A stretch of DNA of 30,130 nucleotides from Anthropogastromicrobium sp963652495 (GCA_963652495.1 CAVJTU010000035.1:1-30130), one strand, 5' to 3'; positions 1-7,942 are shown, numbered from the stretch's first letter. Notes: generated by a model not told the origin, from the letters alone. Translations and numbers: made by a program.

Positions 1-82
1 CCTCTTGCAAGCAAGCTTGCATCGGCTTTCTGACCTTTTGACCCTGGTATCATTTTATTTAAGAATCGGTATATTAGCTGAA

Positions 83-110
83 AGATGGGAGCGGCAAGCC
101 GCCCCCATCT
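83..110 (-). terminator. Probable terminator after the solute-binding protein gene
   Basis: A GC-rich inverted repeat lies about 50 nt past the stop codon at 158. AGATGGG (83-89) pairs with CCCATCT (104-110), and GCGGC (91-95) pairs with GCCGC (98-102). On the minus strand the stem is followed only by a short TTTC, so the U-tract is weak. It suggests the transport gene is alone or last in its transcript. I see no gene in 1-157. Confidence 0.55.
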
Positions 111-157
111 CATTCTGTCGTTGCGTAACGTTTCAATACATCCGCATCTTTTATTTA

Positions 158-2647
158 TTAGTTGTAATTCAATGTTCCGCCCTGCTCACTTACAAACGCA
201 TCCCACTCGGAATCGCTGTAGTTGTAGGTCATGTACTGAACACCGCCACGACCTACGCCATAGTAGTAGTCGTATGTGTAATACTCTACCTTCATACCCT
301 TTAATGCTGCACTGCAGTCATCAAACATCGGGATCAAATCGTAATTTTCCAGAACTGCATTCTCCAGTCCTACTAATACCTCAAAGCGATCCTCGCTATT
401 ATCGTCTGCGGAACCTGCTGCAAACTCCTTCGTTGTGCCGTCTGCTGCCTTGATTGTGATCGTCTCACCACTCATGGCCTCAGTCCACTCCCATGCGGTA
501 GCGGTGTATGCAACACCATCTGACAATGTGATCTCTACATCAGATGTCGTGGTATCCCATGCTGTATCGTACTGATACTCGCTGGAAGTATATGCTTCCA
601 TTAAGCTGTACGGATCCAGTGCGGAGCCTGTCCAGCCTACACCAAACAGCATGTCGACCTGCTGGCTTCTGAGTGCCTCGCCAAAGCCATTGCCCAGAGT
701 ATCATCCAGTGTAAATGTCAGCTTTCCTTCAAGAGAAGTACCCTTTACTGCCTCTGTGTAGCAATTTACAAGGAACTCATTTCCCTTACTGTAGAAAGAA
801 CTCTCGCTGTTCGGAATACCGATCTTAATCTGAACAACATCATCCTCGTCCATCAGACCCTGTGCAATTGCCTCATCATATGCCTCATTAAACTTCTGCT
901 GAGCCATCTCTAAGTTATAACCGGTAAGACTCTCTACAGCGTCATCTACGTTTGCGTACATCTTGCCGTCACCGATATCATCGGACAGTCCCCAGAAGTT
1001 TGCTAAAACATTCTTTGCTTCCTCTGTGTCGCGGTATGCGATACCTTCCTCCGGATCAGAGATGATGCTGCTTGAATAGATACCAAACGATGCAGAACTC
1101 AGCGGATTTACTGCTGCATTAAATGCATCACGGTCAAGTGCATAGCAAAGAGCTTCGCGGAAGGACTTTAATGTAAGAATGGTCTTGTTGATATTATCTC
1201 CTGCTGCTTCCTGCGCTGCTACCAATCCGTCCATGCCCGGATTCAAAGCCATAAAGAAGGTGCTGTCTCCTGTGGTATAGTAAGTGTAATCACTTGAACC
1301 ATATGTCTCGATATCATCCTTTGTCAGTCCGTAGCTGTCCAACTCACCGCTTAAGAACATCTCAAGTCTTGTTGCCGGCTCCTTTACACAGCTTACAACG
1401 ATGCTTGTTGTCTGATACTGTCCGTCTACATTTCCAAAATAATACTCGTTCTTATCAAGAACGTATTCCTTATCCGCTTGATAGGAAGTAAGCTTATACG
1501 GTCCAAAGGAAGCTGTTGTCTCAACAGATGTACCATATGTGTTATTATATACGCCGTTGCTCTCAGACTCACAGCTCTTATAGAGATCTTCCTTTACCAG
1601 CCAGGAATCTGTCAGAGAATACTTCAAATAGAAGCCCTTTAACGGCTTTTCAAGAATCAGCACAAGCTCTGTATCGGAGATTGCCTTGATACCAACCTCG
1701 TCGATCGACATCTCAGGGTACTCAGTGCCCTTGTAGATCAGCTCTTCCCACTCTTTGTATGCATACTCACCTGCATCAGCCGCATACTCTTCTGCCGTCG
1801 CATATCCGTGAAGGTTTGCTACGATGTGCTGAAGTGCCTCTACTACTTCATCTGTAACCGGAACATAACCGTCATCATCTGCATTTGCCGCAAGTACTGT
1901 TTCATACAGATCTACATCATCCTTCATGAATGCAGACTTATAATCATCTAACTCGTAGTAAGCAGACAGTCCGTCCGATCCCCATGTAGCACTGTCATTT
2001 AAGTTAAGTGCCAAATCATGTCCGTCTACAACATAGACACCTTCATCATTCTTCTCATAGTCAGACGGATCTGAATATTCATCCTCACCCATCTCAGAAG
2101 AGATCAGCGGATCTGCATATGCATGCTGTCCTGCATACAGGAAATTCTTTGCATTCTTTAAGACAAGATTTCCTGAGTAAAGCATATCTGCACGATGATG
2201 CTGTGCCTTCGGATTTAACAAAAGCTCCGCTGATGTAACAAAATCAGCTGCTGTGATCGGCGTGCCATCGTCCCACTTTAAATCATCTCTCAGTGTAATC
2301 TTCCATGCAAGTGCCTCATCGCCATCTAAGCCATATTCTTCCTTGTACTCCGCTGTTACGTCCTCCGGATCACCTGTAGCTGCTAACGGAACCATCTGAT
2401 ATCCGTCCTGAGTATCATTATAATCAAATCCGTAGAAACCTGCCTCAAGATACTGCATCAATTCCGAATCCGTATTTGTCTGATTGTCATGCAAACTCCA
2501 GTTTGTCGGGAAATCAGCCAGCGCATAGCGATAGGTATAGCTCTCAGACCCTGTCGCTGCTGCATCAGAAGCAAAAGCTGCTGTACTGCCAAGCGTACCT
2601 GCTGCCATAGATGCAGCCAACATCAATGATAATGCCATCTTCCTCAT
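158..2647 (-). CDS. Peptide-type ABC transporter substrate-binding protein (SBP_bac_5 family)
   Basis: An extracellular binding protein of the OppA/DppA type, expected to deliver peptides or similar solutes to an ABC importer. The first 26 residues form a classical signal peptide ending in AAFAS. There is no lipobox cysteine, which is unusual for a Gram-positive binding protein. The family fold is visible from about residue 90 (WKITLRDDLKWDDGTPITA) to the C-terminus. At 829 residues it is much longer than the usual 500-600; an acidic stretch at about residues 190-310 accounts for part of this. The start follows AAGGAG with good spacing. No permease or ATPase gene is in the window, so the partner transporter and ligand are unknown. 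It has its own promoter and a leader of about 190 nt. Confidence 0.85.
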   Translation of the reverse strand: MRKMALSLMLAASMAAGTLGSTAAFASDAAATGSESYTYRYALADFPTNWSLHDNQTNTDSELMQYLEAGFYGFDYNDTQDGYQMVPLAATGDPEDVTAEYKEEYGLDGDEALAWKITLRDDLKWDDGTPITAADFVTSAELLLNPKAQHHRADMLYSGNLVLKNAKNFLYAGQHAYADPLISSEMGEDEYSDPSDYEKNDEGVYVVDGHDLALNLNDSATWGSDGLSAYYELDDYKSAFMKDDVDLYETVLAANADDDGYVPVTDEVVEALQHIVANLHGYATAEEYAADAGEYAYKEWEELIYKGTEYPEMSIDEVGIKAISDTELVLILEKPLKGFYLKYSLTDSWLVKEDLYKSCESESNGVYNNTYGTSVETTASFGPYKLTSYQADKEYVLDKNEYYFGNVDGQYQTTSIVVSCVKEPATRLEMFLSGELDSYGLTKDDIETYGSSDYTYYTTGDSTFFMALNPGMDGLVAAQEAAGDNINKTILTLKSFREALCYALDRDAFNAAVNPLSSASFGIYSSSIISDPEEGIAYRDTEEAKNVLANFWGLSDDIGDGKMYANVDDAVESLTGYNLEMAQQKFNEAYDEAIAQGLMDEDDVVQIKIGIPNSESSFYSKGNEFLVNCYTEAVKGTSLEGKLTFTLDDTLGNGFGEALRSQQVDMLFGVGWTGSALDPYSLMEAYTSSEYQYDTAWDTTTSDVEITLSDGVAYTATAWEWTEAMSGETITIKAADGTTKEFAAGSADDNSEDRFEVLVGLENAVLENYDLIPMFDDCSAALKGMKVEYYTYDYYYGVGRGGVQYMTYNYSDSEWDAFVSEQGGTLNYN

Positions 2648-2845
2648 TTTTCAATTTCTCCTTTTTTTCTATCCGCAAGACACGATTTTTTGCTATAAAA
2701 TAATTGATTGCCGCGGATTGATACTTTCGATGTCTCCTGCCTTTTTTGTATAAGTACAGATATCCTGTACTCCAAAACGAAAATCATACGTCAATGCCCT
2801 GTTGTCAAATTTAATCAAGACTTCACAACATCAAATATAGGTTTT

Positions 2846-2874
2846 ATTATATATGACAATAAAAAACATGTCAA
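2846..2874 (-). promoter_or_regulatory. Sigma-A promoter of the solute-binding protein gene
   Basis: TTGACA (2874-2869) and TATAAT (2851-2846) on the minus strand are separated by exactly 17 nt, a consensus housekeeping promoter. Transcription would begin near 2839, leaving a leader of about 190 nt before the start codon at 2647. The leader holds a 7-bp hairpin (AGTACAG / CTGTACT, 2753-2771) of unknown role. Confidence 0.85.
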
Positions 2875-2907
2875 GATTCGCTTTGACTTTCTTGACATGC
2901 GCATGTC
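2867..2907. promoter_or_regulatory. Operator-like palindromes overlapping the promoter
   Basis: A perfect 14-bp palindrome, GACATGCGCATGTC, lies at 2894-2907, just upstream of the -35 box. The octamer ATGTCAAG over the -35 box (2868-2875) is the inverted repeat of CTTGACAT at 2891-2898. Such paired sites flanking a strong promoter suggest a repressor or activator site. The regulator cannot be named. The rest of 2908-3027 shows no gene. Confidence 0.4.
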
Positions 2908-3027
2908 TGAATCGCAATCCTTATACTGTATCTTTCAGCATAATCTTCACTTATTGTCAAGATACCTACTATCTAGCAGACATGTTCCTGCTCTCTATTG
3001 AACTTTATCGTCCAGTGAAGAGGGATT

Positions 3028-3078
3028 CTGTCAAAGCGGACATTCGCAATCCGCTTCGCTACTTGCTTGATTCGGTTA
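3028..3078 (-). repeat. 51-nt gene-end repeat, copy 1
   Basis: It matches copy 2 at 19852-19902 at 47 of 51 positions and has the same orientation relative to its gene. On the minus strand it opens with TAACCGAAT and contains a 7-bp hairpin, AAGCGGA / TCCGCTT, around a 9-nt loop. Here its first three bases supply the azlD stop codon. There is no U-tract after the hairpin, so it is not a standard terminator. Confidence 0.8.
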
Positions 3079-3381
3079 GATCAGCATCTCCGCTGCAAAC
3101 ACAATTACACAGCAAATAACTGCCACGAGAAACATACTGACGCCCTTTCTCGCGGCAAGTATCCCTGCCACGAGTGTAAGTACGCCAACGATGGGAACGG
3201 CGGTAGTTTCGATGATCGCCGGAAAGGTCATGACCGACAGCGTTACATATGGCACATAAAATAAGAATGACTTTAAAAATGGATTTTCAATTTTCCTTCT
3301 AATCAGTGTCAGCGGCACTGCTCGCACGGCAAAGGACACAAGCGCAGACACTAGGATATACAGATAAATATTATGCTGCAT
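3076..3381 (-). CDS. azlD: AzlD family branched-chain amino acid transport protein
   Basis: The small membrane partner of AzlC; AzlCD systems export branched-chain amino acids and some analogues. The 101-residue protein is almost wholly hydrophobic, with about four membrane segments and the family-typical polar stretch AVRAVPLTLIRRK near the N-terminus. I place the start at 3381, after AAGGAG. The longer form from 3411 would begin MKRRKEKQKT, part of which is only the ribosome site translated. The gene overlaps the end of azlC by 11 nt, so the two are probably translationally coupled. The stop codon lies in the 51-nt repeat. Confidence 0.85.
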   Translation of the reverse strand: MQHNIYLYILVSALVSFAVRAVPLTLIRRKIENPFLKSFLFYVPYVTLSVMTFPAIIETTAVPIVGVLTLVAGILAARKGVSMFLVAVICCVIVFAAEMLI

Positions 3382-4117
3382 CGTTTTTTGTTTCTCCTTC
3401 CTGCGTTTCATCCTTCACCGGAAACAGCACAGCTGCTCCTCCTGCGATGAGAATCGTTAAAATGATAGTTCTCATACTTGAAGACAGCTTCGCGGTAACA
3501 GGCAGCCAGTGAAACAGGCCGCTTAATACAAAGCTAATCACGACAACACCGCCTATGACTTTATTTTTCTTTGTCGGCGGAATGATGATTGCAAAAAACA
3601 TGCCATACAGCGCAACACTAAGCGCACTGACAGCAGGAGCCGGCAGGATATTTCCCGCGACGATTCCGATCGCCGTGGCGGATGACCATGCCGGCAGTGC
3701 GAGCGCCATTGCTCCATATGTATAGAATGGATTTACATTTCCAGGTCTTGCGATGGAGATTCCGAAAATCTCATCCGTGATACCAAAGCCCACTATGATG
3801 CGGTGAATAAGCGGCGCATCCGGTGCAAAACGCTGGCTCAATGCGCAACTCATCAAAAGATATCTTGCGTTTGTGATAAGGATGACAAGTGCCATTTCAA
3901 TATATGGTGCTCCTGCCTCGATAACGGTAAATTCTGCATACTCACCTGCTGATGCATGGTTGAGTACACTTGATACAAACCCCTGAAGCGGGGTTAATCC
4001 TGCTTTTCTTGCCATGATTCCCAGCGAAAATGCAACTGCAAAATAGGCGAGCGCAATGGGAATGCTGTCATACATTCCCTTGCTGAATGCTTTTTTGTTA
4101 CTCATTGTACTGATCAC
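3371..4117 (-). CDS. azlC: AzlC family branched-chain amino acid permease
   Basis: The large integral membrane subunit of an AzlCD exporter. Typical AzlC features are the N-terminal GMYDSIPIALAYFAVAFSLG and the NHASAGEYAEF and ITNARYLLMSCALS stretches, followed by several further membrane segments. The 248-residue length is normal. The likely start is GTG at 4117, overlapping the TGA stop of the GH43 gene and preceded by AAAGG. An ATG at 4105 is an alternative but lacks a clear ribosome site. It forms an operon with the GH43 gene upstream and azlD downstream. Confidence 0.88.
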   Translation of the reverse strand: MISTMSNKKAFSKGMYDSIPIALAYFAVAFSLGIMARKAGLTPLQGFVSSVLNHASAGEYAEFTVIEAGAPYIEMALVILITNARYLLMSCALSQRFAPDAPLIHRIIVGFGITDEIFGISIARPGNVNPFYTYGAMALALPAWSSATAIGIVAGNILPAPAVSALSVALYGMFFAIIIPPTKKNKVIGGVVVISFVLSGLFHWLPVTAKLSSSMRTIILTILIAGGAAVLFPVKDETQEGETKNDAA

Positions 4118-5079
4118 TGCCAGCCTTTATCCGACCAGTCATGGTCCTTGATACGCTGATACTCCTCCATGGAAATTTTCAAAATGGTTCCGTGCTTGAA
4201 GCCATATGGGAATGAAAATGCAGCGTCACTTCTAACGAATGCTCCGCTTGCAAGACTGTCTGCGACAAATGGCACATAGCCCTGACCCGCACCCGGCACT
4301 CCATAATAATCTAAGAACAGACACCATCTGCCATCCTCTAATTTGACAGCGGTTGCCGCCTCATACTTGCCTTCCTCTATCGCCTCCATGCTCTTGTCAA
4401 AGGCTGATATTCTGGTATACGTTCCGGTGATCTCATTGGCGCGAAGAAGCAGTATGCGACCTGGATTTCGGGAGCATTTTACGAACAAATAATAGCTGCC
4501 ATCCTCCTCGTAGAGCGCAGAATCGATGATATCATGACCTTCCCACTCGTACAAAATCTCAGGCTTAGTAAACTCCTTGAAATCCTTTGTGCGACTGTAA
4601 AAGATTGCTTTATCTCCGTAGTTGTTTCTCGCATGAGAGGAAGTCCAATGAACCACATAGTCGCCTGCCTTCTTATCATAAATGATATCCGGCGCCCACA
4701 GACAGCCAAACTGTTCGTCTCCGATCTTGGCAAGGCGCTGCTCCGTCCAATTTACAAGATCATCAGACTCCCATATCGCAAGACACTTGCTTCCATTACG
4801 ACCAATCTCATCCCATGAATGATGATACTGTCCGCGCATTCCATAGGACAAGCTTAAATCAGTCGCCAGCATAACAAATTTTTCCTTTCCAGTCTGTGGA
4901 TTTGTGCAGCGCGTTACGGTAAAATCACGCACACCCTTATCACCATAGTATGCCCAAAGCACTGGTGTGCCGCCATTTACCTCCTCCCAGTGAAAGCCAT
5001 CCTTACTCAGACCAAAATAGACCTGCTCGCCATCCGGCGTGGTCTTTTCTCTGAAATGTACAAATAAATATGCCTGCAT
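4114..5079 (-). CDS. Glycoside hydrolase family 43-like protein, intracellular
   Basis: A five-bladed beta-propeller hydrolase of the GH43 clan, whose members mostly cleave arabinose- or xylose-containing oligosaccharides. The motif CLWAPDIIYD is at residues 126-135. A blade motif with Asp186 (IIDSALYEEDGSYYLF) follows, and a candidate general acid, Glu240, lies in YEAATAVKLEDG. There is no signal peptide, so it would act on imported sugars. The 321-residue length fits a single catalytic domain. The start follows AAGGAGG. It is the first gene of an operon with azlCD, an unexpected pairing. The exact substrate cannot be read from the sequence. Confidence 0.8.
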   Translation of the reverse strand: MQAYLFVHFREKTTPDGEQVYFGLSKDGFHWEEVNGGTPVLWAYYGDKGVRDFTVTRCTNPQTGKEKFVMLATDLSLSYGMRGQYHHSWDEIGRNGSKCLAIWESDDLVNWTEQRLAKIGDEQFGCLWAPDIIYDKKAGDYVVHWTSSHARNNYGDKAIFYSRTKDFKEFTKPEILYEWEGHDIIDSALYEEDGSYYLFVKCSRNPGRILLLRANEITGTYTRISAFDKSMEAIEEGKYEAATAVKLEDGRWCLFLDYYGVPGAGQGYVPFVADSLASGAFVRSDAAFSFPYGFKHGTILKISMEEYQRIKDHDWSDKGWQ

Positions 5080-5100
5080 TTTTTTACTTCCTCCTTATCC

Positions 5101-5166
5101 GCTTATTTGCTTATTTACCCGATTGCTTATTTGTTTTATCGCGTATTCGCTTATTTTTATCGCGTA
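5101..5166. repeat. Short repeats in the GH43 leader
   Basis: The octamer GCTTATTT occurs four times, at 5101, 5109, 5125 and 5149. A 12-mer, TTTTATCGCGTA, occurs twice, at 5134-5145 and 5155-5166. On the transcribed minus strand these read AAATAAGC and TACGCGATAAAA. They lie in the 5' leader between the promoter and the ribosome site, and their role is unknown. Confidence 0.6.
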
Positions 5167-5219
5167 CTTGCCTTTCCTTCTGCTTGTTTCCTGCTGTTTT
5201 CTCGCCATAAGCTGCTGCT

Positions 5220-5248
5220 ATCATATCACAGCAAAAATAGAAAAACAA
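5220..5248 (-). promoter_or_regulatory. Probable promoter of the GH43-azlCD operon
   Basis: On the minus strand TTGTTT (5248-5243) and TATGAT (5225-5220) are 17 nt apart. The -10 box is good and the -35 box is weak. It starts directly after the U-tract of the biotin operon terminator and gives a leader of about 130 nt. Confidence 0.55.
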
Positions 5249-5250
5249 TA

Positions 5251-5289
5251 AAAAAAATCCCCATGACGTATTTTAAAAAGCCATGAGGA
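5251..5289 (-). terminator. Terminator of the bioB-bioY operon
   Basis: On the minus strand TCCTCATG (5289-5282) pairs with CATGGGGA (5265-5258), allowing one G-T pair. A run of seven T follows at 5257-5251. It lies about 55 nt past the bioY stop codon. Confidence 0.8.
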
Positions 5290-5343
5290 AGTGCAATTGT
5301 GTGATTCAATCATTTTATCTTGTCTTAACTTTGGATCCTTTGC

Positions 5344-5889
5344 TTATGCCGGAAGCAAACTGCTCTTCTTCAGTGCAGCGAATACTGCTTTTCCGAGTAC
5401 GATGGCAACGACCATCTTAATTAAATCAAACGGGATAAATGGCATTACACATACGCTTAACGCATAGCTTACTGTACACTGTGCCTGGATGACAAACCAT
5501 ACGGTTCCAAACAGGTATGCAACTGCAGTTCCTGCTGCCATGCCAAGATAGCTCAAAATGATGTTTCTGTCGGTCTTTTCCAAAACAATTCCACTGATGA
5601 GTGCAAGTAAAATGAAGCCGATTAAATAACCGCCTGTCGGTCCTGCAAGCTTTGCTATAGTACCAGTGTAACCAGAAAATACCGGAAGTCCGACTACACC
5701 TAGAAGCAGGTAAATCAGGTAGCTGACGCAGCCCATTTTTGTACCAAGCAAATAAACTGACAGATAAATTACAAGGTTTGTAAAGGAAATCGGAACGGCT
5801 CCGATCGGGATGGACATTGGACCTAAAATGCACATAAGTGCCGCCATGATTGCACACATTGTCATGGTCTTAACGGATTCGTTTCTCAT
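5344..5889 (-). CDS. bioY: BioY family biotin transporter (ECF S-component)
   Basis: The membrane-embedded biotin-binding S-component of an energy-coupling factor transporter; the shared EcfAA'T module is not in the window. The 181-residue protein has about six hydrophobic segments. Family sequence is visible in GAVPISFTNLVIYLSVYLLG and in LAGPTGGYLIGF near residues 80-93. The start follows GAAGGA. It lies 49 nt downstream of bioB on the same strand and shares its BirA-controlled promoter, so uptake and the last biosynthetic step appear co-regulated by biotin. Confidence 0.93.
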   Translation of the reverse strand: MRNESVKTMTMCAIMAALMCILGPMSIPIGAVPISFTNLVIYLSVYLLGTKMGCVSYLIYLLLGVVGLPVFSGYTGTIAKLAGPTGGYLIGFILLALISGIVLEKTDRNIILSYLGMAAGTAVAYLFGTVWFVIQAQCTVSYALSVCVMPFIPFDLIKMVVAIVLGKAVFAALKKSSLLPA

Positions 5890-5938
5890 AATTATTTTTT
5901 CCTTCTTTCTTATTTTAGCTTATTTTAATTTTTCTTCT

Positions 5939-6931
5939 TTAACTTTTCTTTTGTTCCTTCTGGTACTTTGGTGTCACATCTCTTCCGATATCCTCAAGCA
6001 TCTTTTTATCGCTTCTAATGGTTGCACAGGCAACGGTCGTCAGCATATTGCCTGTAATCGTTGCAGATACACCGGACTGGAATGCAATCTCGCCATCATT
6101 TGTTAAGAGTGCACGTCCTGCGCCAAGACGAATATCTGCCTGCGGATTGATGTAACGGAAAAATGCAGCGGTGCGCAGAATCTCCGGCTCAGAAATACGC
6201 TCAAGATGCTCAAGCGGTGTTCCCTTAATCGGCATCAGCGCGTTGATCGGAATAGAATCGACACCACACTCCGAAAGGCTCACTGCCATGTCGAGGCGAT
6301 CCTCCCATGTCTCACCCATGCCAATGATGCCGCCGGAACAGACATACATGCCTTCTTCCTTTACCATTTTTAATGTAGCGAGCTTCTGCTCATAAGTGTG
6401 AGTTGTACAGATCTGCGGAAAATAACGCTTTGAAGTCTCAATATTATGATGATAACTTGATACGCCGGCCTCATGCAGTCTGTGAAGCTGCTCTCTCGTC
6501 AGAAAGCCCATAGATGCGCAAAGATCAATGTGGCACTCACGCTTCATTGTCTCATACGCGTGAATGGCCTTCTCAAACTCCTCACCCGTCAATGCCTTCC
6601 CTGCTGTAACGATTGAAAAACGGTCTACACCCTCTCGCTCATTCATCTTACAGGCTTCTACGATCTGCTCCTCCGGCAAAAAGCTATATACCTCGCAGTC
6701 CGTGTGATGATGCGCCGACTGTGCGCAATATTTACAGTCTTCCGGACAGCGGCCGCTTCGTCCGTTAATAATCGAGCAAAGATCTACCTTATCTCCTACA
6801 AAATGCTCCCGAATTTTATCCGCACCCTTGCACAAGTCATCTAAATCACAATCCAGAAAAAAAGACAAATCATCCTCTCGCGTCAGTCTCTTTCCTGCAA
6901 TAATTTCCTCTGCCAGCTTCTGCATATCCAT
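5939..6931 (-). CDS. bioB: Biotin synthase
   Basis: A radical SAM enzyme that inserts sulfur into dethiobiotin to make biotin. The [4Fe-4S] motif CPEDCKYC supplies Cys62, Cys66 and Cys69. By motif alignment with E. coli BioB, Cys138 (LCASMG), Cys198 (VCSGGI) and Arg268 (IRLGAGR) match three ligands of the second cluster (C128, C188, R260). The position of the fourth, E. coli Cys97, is Ser106 here (DRFSIVTAG). The 330-residue length is normal. The start follows AGGAGG with 8-nt spacing. It is first in an operon with bioY. No bioA, bioD or bioF is in the window, so dethiobiotin may be made elsewhere or taken up. Confidence 0.93.
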   Translation of the reverse strand: MDMQKLAEEIIAGKRLTREDDLSFFLDCDLDDLCKGADKIREHFVGDKVDLCSIINGRSGRCPEDCKYCAQSAHHHTDCEVYSFLPEEQIVEACKMNEREGVDRFSIVTAGKALTGEEFEKAIHAYETMKRECHIDLCASMGFLTREQLHRLHEAGVSSYHHNIETSKRYFPQICTTHTYEQKLATLKMVKEEGMYVCSGGIIGMGETWEDRLDMAVSLSECGVDSIPINALMPIKGTPLEHLERISEPEILRTAAFFRYINPQADIRLGAGRALLTNDGEIAFQSGVSATITGNMLTTVACATIRSDKKMLEDIGRDVTPKYQKEQKKS

Positions 6932-6966
6932 GTTGTTTTCCTCCTACTACAGGCAAATTCGAGTTG

Positions 6967-6995
6967 ATTGTACTCTTTTTTGTTCTAATTGTCAA
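6967..6995 (-). promoter_or_regulatory. bioB-bioY promoter
   Basis: On the minus strand TTGACA (6995-6990) and TACAAT (6972-6967) are separated by 17 nt. The -35 box lies within the right half of the BirA operator, so bound BirA would block RNA polymerase. Confidence 0.85.
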
Positions 6996-7020
6996 CCCAT
7001 TTCTGTTTTTAGGTTAACAT
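6989..7020 (-). promoter_or_regulatory. BirA operator (biotin repressor box)
   Basis: On the minus strand the half-sites ATGTTAACC (7020-7012) and GGTTGACAA (6997-6989) are separated by 14 nt. The established BirA consensus is TTGTTAACC, a spacer of about 14-16 nt, then GGTTAACAA. The match is near-perfect and sits on the bioB promoter. The birA gene itself is outside the window. Confidence 0.9.
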
Positions 7021-7036
7021 TTAATTTAATGAATAA

Positions 7037-7061
7037 GGACAGGCAAAACACTTGCCTGTCC
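7037..7061 (-). terminator. Terminator of the manganese exporter gene
   Basis: A perfect 10-bp stem, GGACAGGCAA / TTGCCTGTCC, surrounds a 5-nt loop. On the minus strand it is followed by TTATTCATT. It lies between the exporter stop codon at 7094 and the BirA box of the next operon. Confidence 0.75.
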
Positions 7062-7093
7062 CTGATCGCTGCGTTTCGTTAGTCAAGCGGGAT

Positions 7094-7780
7094 TTATTTC
7101 GTTTTCTTCTTCTCTCTCTTTACAAAAAGACAGACACATACTGCAGCAAACGCAGCTGTTGCAACGATAAGAGCCGGCCATACCGGCAGTGGACAGACGC
7201 TTTCACTTATCAGACCAAGTCCCTGATAGAGTGTGTATACACCAAATACAGAGAATATTACAAATGCAAGTGTATTAAGCAATCCATCCGGGGTCTTGCT
7301 TTTTAAAAGATAGCCAACTAACATTCCCAGAATGTCTGCCGCAAAAAGTCCAAGTGAACATCCAATCCATACAACAAATGCTGCTCCCATACCTTCATTC
7401 GCACCAAATGTAATAGCGGTAAGCTGTGTCTTGTCTCCAAGCTCTGCTATAAAAAATGTACAGAAAACGGCAAGCGGAGCAAACTGAATCTTTGATTTTC
7501 CTCCCTCTTCCTCCTCATCGTCATCATCACCGGCAATTGTTGATGCCGCAAAATAAAGGAATGCGAGTGCTGCAATTGTCTTAATCAGCCAAGTCGGAAT
7601 AAATTCACTGACAAGTCCTCCTGCCAGAACAGCCAGTCCATTTAATACAAGAATTGCTGCGGCTGTTCCCATGATAATATCTCTTAACTTGTATTTTGAA
7701 GTAAGAGCGATCAGCATAAGTTGGGTTTTGTCTCCCATCTCTGCTATAAATTCAGTTAAAAACACCTTTAGAAACAACAT
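7094..7780 (-). CDS. TMEM165/GDT1 (UPF0016) family manganese exporter
   Basis: A membrane cation exporter of the GDT1 family, whose bacterial members export Mn2+. Both family signatures are present: EMGDKT at residues 14-19 and ELGDKT at 112-117, each at a membrane segment predicted to form the transport site. The 228 residues hold about six hydrophobic segments. The two halves are joined by a very acidic cytosolic loop (GDDDDEEEEGG, about residues 83-93), and the C-terminus is basic. The start follows AGGAGG with 10-nt spacing. The leader carries a manganese-type riboswitch, which agrees with this function. It appears monocistronic. Confidence 0.9.
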   Translation of the reverse strand: MLFLKVFLTEFIAEMGDKTQLMLIALTSKYKLRDIIMGTAAAILVLNGLAVLAGGLVSEFIPTWLIKTIAALAFLYFAASTIAGDDDDEEEEGGKSKIQFAPLAVFCTFFIAELGDKTQLTAITFGANEGMGAAFVVWIGCSLGLFAADILGMLVGYLLKSKTPDGLLNTLAFVIFSVFGVYTLYQGLGLISESVCPLPVWPALIVATAAFAAVCVCLFVKREKKKTK

Positions 7781-7833
7781 TTTCCATTTTCCTCCTTTTC
7801 ATTGGTCTCCACAATGGTGCCATCAGCCGTATT

Positions 7834-7862
7834 CTCTGCCCTTATACGTATATTGGGCAGAG
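7834..7862 (-). other. Second hairpin in the exporter leader
   Basis: A perfect 8-bp stem, CTCTGCCC / GGGCAGAG, with a 13-nt loop lies between the riboswitch terminator and the ribosome site. A smaller CATTG / CAATG hairpin follows just before AAAAGGAGG (7811-7795). They may stabilise the mRNA or tune translation; no function can be assigned. Confidence 0.5.
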
Positions 7863-7870
7863 AACAAGAT

Positions 7871-7942
7871 AACAAAAGACTCATGTATATCAATCGCCAG
7901 CAAATGTATCGCACACAAGCTGGTAACTGATATACATGAGTC
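7871..7942 (-). terminator. Riboswitch-controlled terminator
   Basis: On the minus strand GACTCATGTATATCA (7942-7928) pairs perfectly over 15 bp with TGATATACATGAGTC (7892-7878), and TTTTGTT follows (7877-7871). An inner CCAGC / GCTGG pairing extends the hairpin. Its upstream arm overlaps the P1 strand of the aptamer (7940-7935), so the two structures exclude each other. Confidence 0.85.

Noticed and set aside
3028..3078. A standard intrinsic terminator for azlD
   Set aside because: The hairpin lacks a following U-tract, and its sequence, not only its shape, is conserved in the second copy.
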